Source: Apodemus sylvaticus (taxonomy: Eukaryota; Chordata; Mammalia; Rodentia; Muridae). From it: 64,000 nucleotides of DNA. The stretch's first letter is position 1. Every line of letters begins with the position of its first letter. The notes below the pieces were generated by a model that ran no database searches, was not told where the DNA came from, and saw nothing but the letters and a program-made list of their open reading frames with translations. Location of the stretch: contig NC_067481.1 in NCBI RefSeq assembly GCF_947179515.1, positions 85,677,845-85,741,844 on the forward strand, in the 5' to 3' direction. Of this stretch, positions 1 through 12,443 are shown one piece after another. Position numbers and translations under genes: made by a program.

Positions 1-344
1 TAAGTCAAACTTAACTACTGTTGGGATAGATGATTCCGCATCTCAAAACTGACAAACACTGAAGTTGTTCATCTTTGCTCTCATAATCATTCACTTGATG
101 TGAACCAACATAGAATCTATTTCAATTTAGGGTGATGTGCACCTTTGTTTTAGAAGAAACGACTGACAAATCTCTACCATGTTGATACTGGCTAAATGAA
201 TCACAGGGAATATCTCCTTGAACACTCTATCAATAAACAATAATATCTTGTTATCTTTATAATCTTATGAGATGAAACATAGATGTAGTAATTGGCCATG
301 GAGTATAAGTGCTCTGGGTTAGGTATCTTAGCTCTGTATTTTCT
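1..344. other. No gene recognised
   Basis: AT-rich sequence without a long open frame or a recognisable repeat. Confidence 0.6.
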
Positions 345-449
345 CTATCTGTCTCTATCATACTCTCTCTCTCTCTCTCTTCTGTCTCTCTTTCTATATC
401 TCTGTCTGTCTCTGTCTGTCTTTCTTCTGTCTCTGTCTCTCTGTCTCTG

Positions 450-517
<68 letters not shown>

Positions 518-523
518 CTCTGT
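345..523. repeat. (TC)n / (TCTG)n microsatellite
   Basis: TC dinucleotides interrupted by TG, about 180 bp of polypyrimidine on the + strand. Several open frames across it on both strands are artefacts of composition. Confidence 0.97.
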
Positions 524-1518
524 CATTCTGAAGTGTTACCTCATGTTGTGATGGTTTGGGGACATGTGTCACTTCATAAGGTGAGTAGTTCTTAGTGAAT
601 GCTTTCCTGATGAGTTAAGTATTCCATAAGAAGAACAAATAGTACCAGCTAACTCTATTTACCATTTAAGGTTACAAGAGAAGGTGGTATCTGTCAGTCA
701 AGAAACTGGCCCTCACTACTCCCCATGTCTGTTGGTAATTTGATCTCAGATATCATAGCTTCCTGAATTTTTGAGAAAACATTATCTCTTTAAAATAAAA
801 TACTCAGGTCATGCTATGTTTATTTTGATATTTATTTTTATTTATTAGCACATCTATTGATTTATGTATTTTGACACTTTGGTAATGAATGAGATGGAAA
901 AAGACAGACAGGATTATAAGTCCTTTTCAAAAATTAATAAAAACAAAACAAACAAATAGCTCATTACACAGCAGTTTGCCAAACAGACTCTCAGTATATT
1001 TCAAATCCAGGTCCTGTGTTTTCCACTTTATAATATAAGTTATTCAGAGGTTTTCACAACCTTTTTCTAAAAGTGAAATTCTGCAATCAGATCCTTCCAC
1101 AGGTATCCTTCATATTTGACTTTCGAGAACCACAGCCTTGAAATCCTACCCAGCGTTTCTGAGCTGTGGTTTAGACAACAGATCCTGTAGCTCTCTGGAC
1201 ATTAAATCTACAGAAAGCTAAAGTTTCTATTGCATAAACAAATGGGCCGGCCCATAGCATATTACAAGGGGGTTAAATTAAAACACAAGTAAAGTTCTAA
1301 ATATTTACCTTGGTCCTTCAAGCTTGTCATATATGTTTTCTTCCCCATTCACTTTATAAACCTTATAATCATCTTCCTGTGTAAGTGTACACTCTTTGGC
1401 TAACTTTTTGAGAGGCATAAATGACACCCTTTTCAGCAAGACTTCTCCAGCCATCCTTCTCAAGCCAAAGTACACAGGGACACATGCTTGCCCATCCCCA
1501 TATGAACATGTGTACACA
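524..1518. other. No confirmed gene
   Basis: Mostly AT-rich. The right end overlaps a minus-strand open frame (1305-1574) that ends next to AAG|GTAAAT, discussed as a weak exon candidate. Confidence 0.5.
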
Positions 1519-1553
1519 AACAGACAGACAGACAGACAGACACACACACACCC
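1519..1553. repeat. (CAGA)n(CA)n microsatellite
   Basis: About five CAGA units followed by CACACACACA. Confidence 0.95.
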
Positions 1554-1574
1554 ATAACAACACCTGTTACTCAT

Positions 1575-3383
1575 TATTGAATCATACCTTACAGGTGTGA
1601 TTGGGAGTTAATACTGAAACAAATAGCTTCCTCTAATGCCGGATACCACCAATGGTTTGTATATCTCAATATATAAAACTTGCATACTAAATAGTATTAT
1701 AAGAGTACATCTTCCTTCTATTGCACGACTAGACTCATTTAAAGCCGAAGTAAGTCTTTGATGCTGTCCATCATAACAGACTTCTGCCACAGCTAAGCCC
1801 TAATGTTTTAGCTTAACATTCTACCCCGGATTTTCATTTAGAAAACGTTAAGTAAATCTACTATAAGCAGATACATGTCTCTGACATATCTTTACATGCT
1901 GATTTTTTCCCCTTTCTTTCAAATAACAGTACAGTGTCAGTCTGTATTAATTATTCTTGCTCTTTCCGGCTAAACACCTATACAATAGAAAGATGGAGGC
2001 AATTGTCCAATACTGCTCACGATGGCAACTCAGGCATAACAAGTCCCAGCCTCATTGTTATTTTCTTGTTAAGAGTAAAATGAACATGGATGTAAACAAG
2101 GAGAGTTTCACAATCCCTCTTCACAAGTGAGGAGAGTGGCATGTAGACCATAAACTAAGAAATTTCAATAAATAACCAGCAGTGTGTATCTGTCAAGGGA
2201 GAACTCATTGCTTATTAATCACAAACTTGCTTTATAATGGTTTATACTTGTTTCAAAGCCCCAGTTTCCAACCCCCAAGTTAGCAGTGTTTTTTCCTAAT
2301 TAAATTGGATTTTTTCCAGAGTGCTTTAGCACAGTCACTGAGATTTATTATTCTTATTTTTTCCACGTGGAGAGGGTAGAATAAACAGCAGGTCTAAAGA
2401 TTTTCCTTCAACCAACCTTAAAATTTTAACTGAAGACTTCTTTTCGGTATTAATGTATTCCAGCCAGCTGACAAGATAATGCACCCGTGATGCTCTGCAT
2501 CTGATCTAACCTTTTGTCTTTGTCAGGAAAGGCAGGATTTTTCACAGTGATATCTGAGTTTAAAGAATACAGCTCATCACTTATATAGTGGATCAGGGAG
2601 TCTGGCAGAGTATGTGTGGTTATGTTCAGGTACAGGGACTTGCCATTTAATATGATAGGGTTGATCTATAGAAAAATAAAAATGCTAACTAAAGGTGTGT
2701 TCCTAAATTTGAACTGCTAAAATAAATAGGTTTTAATTCAAACACACATCAATTTGCACCATCTTTAGGTTTTTGACAGCTCCCGCTTTGATAGACTATC
2801 TTTCATTATCACAAAAAGAATTAGATTTCTCAACTCTAATTTTATCAGCAATAAGATCAGCTGCTGTTTTTTTTTCCTTAAGCATGCTTGGCTTCTTCTG
2901 ATTAGTGATAATGTTTAATATTCAATTCTTATTAAAGTCTTATTTCAGAAGAAAACTAGCTACAATTTCATTTGCAATTTCAAGAGGAACATTTTATTTT
3001 CATTTTTTTTCTGTGTATTCTGGAGAGCAGGAAATAAATGTTATTAAAATAAGAAGCTGGAGGAGTTTTCAAAGAACCTGAGCGTGTTCGAGCCAGTGGG
3101 TCTCAGTGCTGAGAGGGAGACAGGTACACAAACCCATCCTCAAAGAAGCACCTCCAAGTGACTTCTGCTTCAAAAAAATTATTAGTTTTCTTCAAAGCTA
3201 GAGTCCTACTTGATATATAAACCACAATTAAGGACAGGCCACATGTTCAGCAGTAGATGACCAACACAAAGCCATCTTGGTGGTGTTCTCACTGATTTTT
3301 ATCTCTTATTGCTTTCTTTGGGGGGTGTTTTAAAAATCATACTGTTCTTTTGCTTTTTGTATGTGTTGTTTTGTGGTGACGCG
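1575..3383. other. Repeat-poor unique sequence
   Basis: 1.8 kb with no SINE or L1 piece recognised and no substantial open frame. Such repeat-poor blocks can hold conserved non-coding elements; nothing here proves it. Confidence 0.5.
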
Positions 3384-3386
3384 AGT

Positions 3387-3426
<40 letters not shown>

Positions 3427-3450
3427 CCATGTGTGTATGGGCATCTGTGT
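3384..3450. repeat. (GT)n microsatellite
   Basis: GT array with a few A and C interruptions, directly 5' of the Lx fragment. Confidence 0.95.
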
Positions 3451-3491
3451 GTATGTTGTATTTATAGCATTTTTTGTTCCTGTTTGTTTTC

Positions 3492-3615
3492 TAAAGAGAC
3501 AGAGAAAGAAGGCCCAGAGTTGCGTGGGTAGGGAGGTTAGAAGGACCTGGGAAGAAGGAAAAAAGGGAAACCATGATCAAAATATAGTGTATGGAAAAAA
3601 GTATTTTAAAAATTG
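3492..3615 (+). mobile_element. Old Lx-type L1 3' end
   Basis: A purine-rich stretch with GGGTAGGGAGGTTAGAAGGA and ATGATCAAAATATAGTGTATGG before an A-rich end, typical of old rodent Lx 3' UTRs on the + strand. Its 5' boundary is vague. Confidence 0.6.
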
Positions 3616-3830
3616 AGATCTCGTGGAACAAATCAACTAAATAAATTATTTTCCCAAAGTAACAGATACTAAAATTTGTTTGTGCAACTTTACAGCCAAC
3701 CATTTTTTTTTTGTCCTGGTTTCCTTATCAACTATATAGAAGTCAAATGCTGTACTTCTGTAATGCATTATTACGTGAATGAAATTATCAGTATTAAAAA
3801 ATACCATAAGAAAAATTTTAAATACTGAGT

Positions 3831-3980
3831 TTGTGTGTGTGTGTGTGTGTGTGTATGTGTGTGTGTGAGAGAAAGAGACAGAGACAGAGACACACAGACA
3901 GAGAAACACAGAGAGAGATCGAGAGAGAGAGAGAGAGATCAAGAGAGAGAGATCAAGAGAGAGAGAGAGAGAGAGAGAGA
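3831..3980. repeat. Compound (GT)n-(GA)n microsatellite
   Basis: GT units, then GAGACAGAGACA-type repeats, then AGAGAGATCAAGAGAGAG. Adjoins a tRNA-derived SINE on the right. Confidence 0.95.
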
Positions 3981-3989
3981 ATGTGTAAA

Positions 3990-4129
3990 GCAAGCCATGT
4001 ATCCACACTGCACATGTGGAGGTCTGAGTACAGGTCCAAGGGTTGGTTCTGTTCCACTATGTGAGTTGCGGGGATCAAATCTGGGTTTGCCTGTCTTGGA
4101 GGCAAGCTCATGCTGAGCCATCTGGCTGA
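3990..4129 (-). mobile_element. Degraded tRNA-derived SINE (B3/B4 group)
   Basis: CACATGTGGAGGTCTGAGTA, TTGCGGGGATCAAATCTGGG and TGAGCCATCTGGCTG are the reverse complement of a rodent tRNA-derived SINE. The preceding GT/GA array is the usual neighbour of this SINE's 3' end. Confidence 0.7.
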
Positions 4130-5499
4130 ACCTGAAGATATTTTCTTTACTGAATCTGTCATCTATGGCACTAAGGCTCAAATTGTATCTTTAAATCAAA
4201 GTATCAATTACTTGTCCAGCAATTAGCAATTTCAAAGCCATACTGGAAATTAAGAGATATGGACATCTTGATAACAAGCAGAACATGACTTGACATGGCA
4301 TATTTTTAAACTTAGAAACCCTCTAGAAAAAGGATTAAACTATAAGCATGAAAAAGAAAATGTCTGCACAATTGTGCATTAACATAGACTAACTACTACC
4401 ACTTACCCTGCAGTGCATCTAAGTAGGTAATACAGTAAATTCTACTAAATTGAGATTTGCATTGTTCTACTTGATCTTAAAATACCTGTTGTACTGTAAG
4501 TTCTCTAAGTGGGTTGAGTCTTACATTTTCTCTCCCTTTGATCTTATTATCATGGAAATTATTACATAGAACTTCAGGAAATCAATTTTATTGTAGACTA
4601 TTAAAAGAGGAAAAATCATTATTCTTTAATTAAGGTGATATTTAAGAATGTTCGTACTTTCTCTGATAAAAAACATTTTGTGGCCAAAGCTAAAATTTTA
4701 AATTTTATAGCAATTAAATATAAACTAGTATAATTAAATAATATGAAGTAATATTCATGAAAATAGATTGTATGAATGTGTATATATACTTCAATATAAT
4801 CAACTTTGCAAAAGCTGTAATCTTGCAATGCTTTAAGTTATAAATGTGAAGGGTGATAATCTAATTTTAATCACTAAGTTTCTGACAACCTAGGAAGGGA
4901 AGTCACCATACATGTAAGTATTCTGACCCGAACAATGTTATTTTTGTAGCTGTTAAAATTTTATAAAATGTAGCACATGCTACATCTGGTTTTCTATTTG
5001 GGTATTCAAAATATACTTTTAGGTATATTTCTTTCACAGAACATTTTAATTCTTTAATTGCTCCTAAGTTTTTATTAGATAATATCCCATGATCTCTCTG
5101 CAGCATACAAGTTGACTCAATAATATGGTTCAAGGGAATGATAGGGACCTCATAATCCGTGTACAGCAAGTATACTGTTGATATACCCACCTAAAATGTC
5201 ACTGGAAGTTGCCAATCAAAACCCTTTCATAGTTAAAATACAGGTCTTTCTCTCCAGAAGCAACTTAGACTATCACTGCAGGTTGGTATTACCATTTTGC
5301 TTTTGTGGTTTCTAAATAGCAGTTCTTCTATAATTTCAACATAGGGAGGGCCATGATTATTTATATCTAGAAGAGCAAATTTTGATGAACTGTATGCTCA
5401 ATAAATTCTGTACTGGATTGAGATAATTACCACCATACAGGGCTAAGACCCATCAACTCCATATAAAAAAATCAGTTTCCATTTATATTTTTGCTATTT
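4130..5499. other. AT-rich, nothing recognised
   Basis: The minus-strand open frames at 4619-4828 and 4903-5190 have no recognisable motif. Confidence 0.5.
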
Positions 5500-5610
5500 T
5501 CCATTCATTCTGTTCAATCAATATTTATTGCTGTTCTGTGAAGTAAGCTCAGAAGGATACACAGAATAAAGTTATTATGTGGTCCTGGTCACGAGTGAAG
5601 GGAGAAAACA
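5500..5610 (+). mobile_element. Ancient interspersed repeat, family not assigned
   Basis: TCAATCAATATTTATTGCTG then AGAAGGATACACAGAATAAA resembles the same motif as at 7430, starting from its 'aatatttattgagc' part. Confidence 0.4.
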
Positions 5611-7429
5611 TTCAGGGTGTATAAGCCTATTAGTATGAGAACTCCTGTATCGATAACAGTATTTTAAAACTCAACCTCATGTTTAGCATATGACTTTATG
5701 ATAACACTTGTAATTCAGTTTGACAGTCCCTAGCTTTATCTTCGATGTCATATAAAATCGACCATGCATGTGGACAGTGAAGTGGGAAAAGAATGTAAAA
5801 AAGTGGGTGAAAGTTTGAAGGTAACCACAAAAAAATGTAACACGTACATACAAATACTTGCAAAAACAGATGTACTACTTGGTTTCCTATTGCTTTAGCT
5901 GTAAGATTATGTCTTGTGGCTATGAATATGCAGAACGACTAACCAGTAGAGACTTGTTTTATCTCCAAAGAAATTTCCCCAAGGTTATATGAGTGGTCCT
6001 TGTCAAAACTGGGGCTGAGTTTTCCCCTGCTGAGAACATAGCTGCAGGCTCATTAGGTATTCGCCACCAGCAATGCACAGGCTAAACATAACTTTGGGAA
6101 ATGAATCAAGGAGACTTCTAATGCAGGGTTTTAATCAATGGCCAATTCATTAATAAAATATCATGGTACTCATTAGCAATATCAATCTGCCCGGCCTTGC
6201 TTGCCTTCATATACATTTCCTTATATGATATATTACTCTAGCCTGTTTATACCTGTTTATACCTGTGTAACTTTCAAATGTCATAGCATGTACATCTGGA
6301 TGGCAGCAAGCAGTATGAACAGATGCACAGAAAAGTGTTAGCCTTTTTCTTTTCTTCTAGGTAAAAACTTAAAGGAACGTAGATGGATGGGATGGATTTA
6401 AATAGATAGGTACGGCTTCATTGAAGAATCCTGGAAGAGACATCTGGTTTCCACAGATATGGCCTGCACTCCACGCAAAACAAATATCACTTTCTTGACT
6501 AAAAATAGTTATATCAAGCAAATAATAATGATGAAAAGAAAATCTACATTACAATCATCTAAATGCATAAGCTCTTACTAGGAAATGAATATTTAAGTGT
6601 CTTAAATGGATTTCTTTTTAGAAAAGATTTTTAAATGTTAAGAATATTTGTTTTATATTATTTGCCATGTTTTTGTTTGGTTGGTTGCTTTGGTGGGTTG
6701 GGGCTTGGTATATGACATTATTTCTCAAATGGATGTGTAAGTGAAAATGTCTGAATGTGTTTCAAGTAATAAATTGGTAAAAAAAAAAATCCATTACTAG
6801 GGAACAGAGTTAATGAAAGATTTTCTGAGCAAGGCTCTATGTGGTAGAGTTTAATATGTATAAATTAAATCTTCTACTTGGAAACATACTAATAAAAGCA
6901 ATGAATTAAACATCAGGACCAAGATATTCAGGCTTATTAATATGGTATAACTCTATTTAGCAATCCCTAATTTGTTGAATGTTAATGATACCAGTAAAAT
7001 TAATAACTAGGAAGAAATGTATCCAGCAAAATACAAATATATTATGTCAGACCTTAAAATTTAATAAACATATAAGAAAGCATTAAAAGTTGAAAGTAAA
7101 AGAAATTTGATAATTCTGAACAGGTAGCATGATATTATGACAACCATGGATGTAGAAGAATATATTACAAATGTCTTGGAGACTATAATTCGTAAGGATG
7201 AGTTCACAGAAAGAAGAAAAATAACTCATTTACTTCAAAATCTGAGACTTTAGATACTGCATTTCAAAGCCACCTGGTAGCATTCATTGTGTTGGTATTG
7301 ACTACCACCACTGAAACGAAGTTTCATGATGCATTAGAGACATGAGAGTGATAAATGTGTTGTTTTCCATTTCGCTATCCATTCATTACAATAATTCTTT
7401 CTCATGCTAGAAGTTTTAATGAAAGGTGC
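5611..7429. other. AT-rich, nothing recognised
   Basis: Holds a small decamer duplication (CCTGTTTATA twice at 6243-6262) and poly(A) runs. Confidence 0.5.
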
Positions 7430-7640
7430 ATTAGAATTTTGAGTGCCTTTTAAATGTCAGGCATTGTTCGAGGTGATGGGAATACAGAGGTGACTGAGAC
7501 AGCCATGTATTCAGCCATTATGAAACATGTTTTTTTTAAGTGACATATAAAGAACAATTAAATAAAGTGCTAACTGACAAAAGAAAAATAGTTTAATGAA
7601 ATTGACGGTATATGTGAGAGAGGATGACTTTTCCATGACC
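7430..7640 (+). mobile_element. Ancient interspersed repeat, family not assigned
   Basis: TGTCAGGCATTGTTCGAGG and TGATGGGAATACAGAGGTGA follow the familiar mammalian motif (ctatgtgccaggcactgttc, then ggggatacagcagtgaac). AATTAAATAAAGTGCTAACT continues it. I cannot name the family by eye. Confidence 0.5.
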
Positions 7641-8125
7641 TGCATGGCTATAAATACACATGAATGACAAATCAAAGCTAGCACTTATAATAGATTTCTT
7701 ACTATTTAATTGAGACTTTAAAAGACCAGTTTGGAGGATTGATTTACCTAGATAAGATGCCAATATATTAGATGCACAAAAACAATCCAACATTCTATTC
7801 TGGTCAAAGCTGAGACCCACAGTGACTTCCTTGTTTAAATAAATGCTTACAGTCTGTTTTCGAGACCATCTTGTTGTAGCTACAACTTGGGTGTAGTATT
7901 TGTAAGGTTACCTCTTAATTTCTAAACAGACGTAGATACAATGTGCCATTTGTAAAATAGAAATTATAAAGAAAATTGGCTATTGGACTACTATCCTTGT
8001 TCCTTAAGAGAGACAACGTGGATTTCCTGTTACAAACATTGAAAGTAATGTAAAAACACATAAAACTTGAATGAATAAGACAGAGGAAAGTAAGAGGCAT
8101 CGGGGTCTAATGTTAAAAGGTAGCT
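7641..8125. other. Nothing recognised
   Basis: Short open frames only, without motifs. Confidence 0.5.
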
Positions 8126-8328
8126 TCTCTTTCTCTCTTTTCTCTCTCTCTCACTCTCTTGCTCTTGTTCTCTCTCTCTCTCTCATAGACACACCCACAC
8201 ATACTATATATGTAACACAAACAACACATACACAACACTCATACAGCACACACAATAACCAAAACAACGGAAACAACATGCACTTGCACGCACACACATG
8301 CACACACACACAAATACACACAGTAAAA
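8126..8328. repeat. (CT)n followed by CA-rich simple sequence
   Basis: CT repeats at 8126-8184, then a long degenerate CACA/ACAC tract to 8328. Confidence 0.95.
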
Positions 8329-8724
8329 TGAAATATGAAGTTAGTCGTGCTTGTATGGGCATCACGATCATTGAGATAAGAATTCTGAGAATGGCAGGTG
8401 CCAGATTTCAAGGGGATTCTTTGAATACATTGGATGGGTGAAAGTTGTCTACAAAGATTACTTTCATAGCAGTCTAGGGTCCAAGAAAAAGGAATTTTTG
8501 ACAGGATGCACATAATCACTCATTATACTGTATTTCTCAAATACATTTTAAAACATTTTTTAAACTGGCATGGAAATTGCAATGCTCCATAACATTAATT
8601 ATATCTCCCGTGTATAGTGGATATTTTTCCTTAGTGAAATATAAAATGATAGTAGGTCTGATGTTGATGGTCTTCTGGATTTGATTAAGTACTTGTTCTC
8701 TCCTCAGTAAATAATAATAACAAC

Positions 8725-8905
8725 TTAGGAGGCCTTTGGGCAAGATAATTAACCTCCAAGAATCCAAGCCTCTATTTTTTAAAATTGGAAAAGCATAAAA
8801 GCAATTCATGCAATTGTGGGGGCCAAATAAGACAAATTATATAAAAGTGCTTTGTAAAATGCAGAGTATTACAAACCTGTTGTGATACAATTATCATCCT
8901 TGGCT
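8725..8905 (+). mobile_element. MIR relic
   Basis: GGCAAGATAATTAACCTCCA, a CTCTATTTTTTAAAATTGG stretch, TATAAAAGTGCTTTGTAAAA and ATTATCATCC follow the MIR order from its conserved core to its 3' end. Confidence 0.7.
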
Positions 8906-9439
8906 AGGGCAGCCTTGTTCTTTGGCTGCAAGCTATAGTGTATTCAGACAAGAAACCCAGATTGATTGCTCTAAACTTAAACCATCTATCAACTGTAATT
9001 CACCCCATAAGGAACAACAGAACACAGCAAAGTTACATGTAAGGTTTGCTCTAAGAATTTGGGTTCTTACTGATATATTAACTTGTGCTTGAACCTGCTA
9101 ATAGAGCATACAAACTATGAAGATGCTCATTCATGTAAATTACCTGATGGTATGAGATTTTACACAATCACATAAAAACCCTAGACATCAAACTGCATTT
9201 GTTATTGTAGTTCCTGGATGTAAGATTGTGAAATGAACTAGACAATACTTCTTCTAGTTTTCTGTCCAAAGGGGGAAAAAAAGGAAAAGATAGCTATCAC
9301 TTCAAACAGTACTTTTACTTGTCAGAATTTCATACTGCCTCAAGATGTAGTAGAGGAGATAAAGAATCTGACGCCACAGCTTCTAACCTCAAAATGGATT
9401 GAGTGGTTGCAGGAACAAAAGGGAGAGTCATGAAACTTT
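8906..9439. other. Nothing recognised
   Basis: AT-rich sequence between two MIR relics. Confidence 0.45.
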
Positions 9440-9560
9440 ACTAGGAGACAGCTCTAGCTTTTGACCTTAGGCAATCCACTCCATTTCTCCCGTTCTGCAT
9501 CTCTCTTAGACACCTAATCAGTAAAATAAGATTCATGATTCCTGTCAACCACATCTCCTT
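9440..9560 (+). mobile_element. Possible MIR relic
   Basis: CTTTTGACCTTAGGCAATCC, CTGCATCTCTCTTAGAC and CAGTAAAATAAG recall the MIR core (ACCTTGGGCAAGT ... CTGTAAAATG). Confidence 0.5.
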
Positions 9561-9771
9561 ATCAAGCTACAGTGCATGCATTTCCATTGGTCAGCATATA
9601 ATACACATATTTACTTGCAGATAAGATTTAGGATTTGGTGAAAATAAATCATGTAAAGCTTAGTTGTGTATTTGTCTGGGCTGCCTTGTTTTGTGTGTGT
9701 GTGTGTGTTTTTTTTTAAAGAAATGTAATCATGAGAAGCTGCAACTCTAATATTTCAAGTAACTGTCTGCG

Positions 9772-9772
<1 letters not shown>

Positions 9773-9829
<57 letters not shown>

Positions 9830-9875
9830 GAGAGAGAGACAGAGAGAGACAGAGAGAGAGAGAGCAAGAGAGAGT

Positions 9876-9926
<51 letters not shown>
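9773..9926. repeat. Compound (GT)n-(GA)n microsatellite
   Basis: Short GT array followed by about 130 bp of GA, interrupted by GACAGA and GCAAGA. Confidence 0.97.
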
Positions 9927-9927
<1 letters not shown>

Positions 9928-11295
9928 ATACCATGGACATGGCTGAGAACTTACCAAGCTGGTCAATATTAGTTTCTGAATACAGAATAAACCTGAGTAA
10001 ATAATATCAATGCAGTGTGAAAGATTAAGTAAATACCAATCAGAATAGATTATCAGTGCTATTGTCAAAGGTGAGGTCCTATGTCACATCTATTCACTTC
10101 ATCTTCAATTTCTCAAAACATTTTTCAACATTAACTTCCATTTTATTTTTACTTTCACATCTGAAGGAGAGAAACTAGAATACTTGTTTATAAGAATTCC
10201 TAATAAGCTTCCTCTTTCCATGCTATTTCTTCTCCTGTTAATGACACTTTGGACATTCTAATTGTCGGTAACAAAAGGTAAAGGTTATCCAATGCTTTTC
10301 TCGGTCGTCACCAAAGATATTTATGCTCTGCAATGGTTACATGTAATGACCCAGTATTGTTCTCTAAATTATACAGAATATCAAGAAATGAAAGATAAAA
10401 TATACAGTATAGTTTCTTCTAAAAAGAAGTTTCTTTATGATAGGCATTTTGTTCTTTTAAATTTTGAGACAGGGTCTAATATGTGTAAACTGGCCTGTAC
10501 CTCTATGTAGACCTCTGCCTTATAGTTAAGGGGGCCCTTGAAGTTTTTTTCATTCTTTACTTCTACTCTCCAAAATAATGAGATTTAGACATGTGCTTTA
10601 TTCTACCACAGACATTGCATAACATTGATCATGCAGGTTCTGAATGAAACTTCATTTGGCATCTTTATATTCACTATCTAATGAACTTCTCAGTGCCAAA
10701 AAAAAAAAATATTTCTAAACAGCCACAGTCAGGATATCACCTTCTACCTCAACAGCTCCCGCACACTGCTACCCATGCTTACATAGAATAAATACAACAT
10801 TTGCTTGATTTTCAAAGTCCATTGTTATTTTAGCTCCGATGTCTCTCCGGAGAGCACGCTACATTGCTCCTGCTAATCGAAGTCCGGATCCACCCTGACC
10901 TGTGTGATCTGGACAAAGCCCATCCAGTAGTGTTTAGAATGCTCTTATATATATATAGTTTTCAATAACCCTATGAATTATTTCAAGGTACACTAACCGA
11001 AACTGTTAAAAAATAGTATCTCAATCCGTTCAGATTTACATAAACTTTAATAGGTAGAACAAAGTATTCGATTATGATTTGTTACCAAATAAGCTTCTGT
11101 TCTGATCGGGCTAAGCCCAGAGAGGCGGCAGGTATCTGCGCATGAAATATCACTTTTCCTTATTCCCTCTATATGTTCAATTCTCCCATAATTTTGGAAT
11201 CTGGTTGTAGCCTTCTGAAGGCAAAGCTCAGCTTCTTGCAGTCTTAAAGTCATGTGCAGAATGTGAAATCTCCCTTGTTTTGTCACAAATAGTTC
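9927..11295. other. Mostly unrecognised; small CpG cluster
   Basis: Apart from a possible B1 remnant at 10455, this is unique sequence with about a dozen CpGs at 10757-11140 and a palindrome CTCTCCGGAGAG at 10842. Confidence 0.5.
10455..10520 (-). mobile_element. Possible B1 remnant
   Basis: TTTTGAGACAGGGTCTAATA and TATGTAGACCTCTGCCT resemble the reversed 3' half of B1. It is short and diverged. Confidence 0.4.
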
Positions 11296-11304
11296 ATCTC
11301 TCTC

Positions 11305-11359
<55 letters not shown>

Positions 11360-11366
11360 TGTGTTT
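11296..11366. repeat. Compound (CT)n-(GT)n microsatellite
   Basis: CT repeats run directly into GT repeats with one TATG interruption. Confidence 0.96.
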
Positions 11367-11839
11367 AGAAAACAGCACCGTAATGATTTGAAGTTAGCGT
11401 GTTGAGATGCAGTGGATGTTACACTTTAATCAGCTCTTTTCTGAGCATGAGACACTAACCTGTTCTAAGACAGCACACACTCATTGGCTCAGGAACAGAT
11501 GTGTGGGACAGTTAATGGAAGCATAATGAAAATTTGACTTCCATTGTTAGAAAGGAACTCTTCCCTTTCAGTTGATATTGGACACTGAGAATGCCACCAA
11601 AATGATGAGCTCTTCTGAAATGAAATTAAAAATAATATAGAAGAGCCTTTAAGAATTGAGATAGAGAAGAAAATTTGTGGTTTAGAGCCCTCATTAAACT
11701 TCCTGTATATCAGACTCAAATTTTTTGTAAGTTTGTTTCTTTGTTTTTGTTGTTGCTGTGTTTGTTGTTTTATACATTTTTGTTTAAGTCATAATAAATC
11801 TTTTATTTTGTCTTATAGATTCAGAACTATCTATAACTT

Positions 11840-12443
11840 TTTACTTCATTTTTATTAGATATTTTATTTATTTACATTTCAAATCTTAGCCCCTTTCCTG
11901 GTTTCACCTACAAAACCACCCTATCCTATTCCCCCTCCTCTGCTCACCAACCCACCCACTCCCAATTCCCTGTCCTGGCATTCCCCTACAATGGGTCAAT
12001 GACTCTTCAAAGGACTAAGGACCTTTCCTTCCTTTGATGTCCAACAAGGACATCTTCTGCTGCATATGTGGCTGGAGACATGGGTCCCTACATGTGTACT
12101 CTTTGTTTGGTGGTTTAGTCCCTGGGAGATCTGAGGGTACTGGTTGATTCATATTGTTTTTCCTGTGAGGCTGCAAACACTTTCAGCTCCTTGGATCCTT
12201 TTCTAGCTCCTCCATTGTAGACCCTGTGCTCAGTCATTGGTTGGCTGTAAGCATTCATGCCTATATTTGTCAGGCACTGGCAGAGCCTCGCAGGAGATAG
12301 CTATATCACGCTCCTGTCAGCAAGCACTCGTTGGCATCCACAGTAGTGTCTGGGTTTGGTAACTGTATATGGGATGGATCCCCTGGTGGGGCAGTCTCTG
12401 GATGGCCTTTCTTTCAGTCTGCGCCACACTTTGTCTCTGTTTT
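11840..12443 (-). mobile_element. LINE-1 3' UTR fragment
   Basis: The start TTTATTTACATTTCAAAT and the long pyrimidine tract are the reverse complement of a rodent L1 3' end (AATGTAAATAAA with polypurine). The copy extends about 600 bp to GGGGCAGTCTCTGGATGG and TTTGTCTCTGT, well inside the 3' UTR. No ORF2 sequence is visible. Confidence 0.85.

Noticed and set aside
257..572. Arg/Glu-rich and Leu/Ser-rich open frames
   Set aside because: Translations of a TC/GA microsatellite on both strands. The same holds for the frames at 3646-4181, 8151-8519, 9715-10068, 29435-29735 and 60405-60732.
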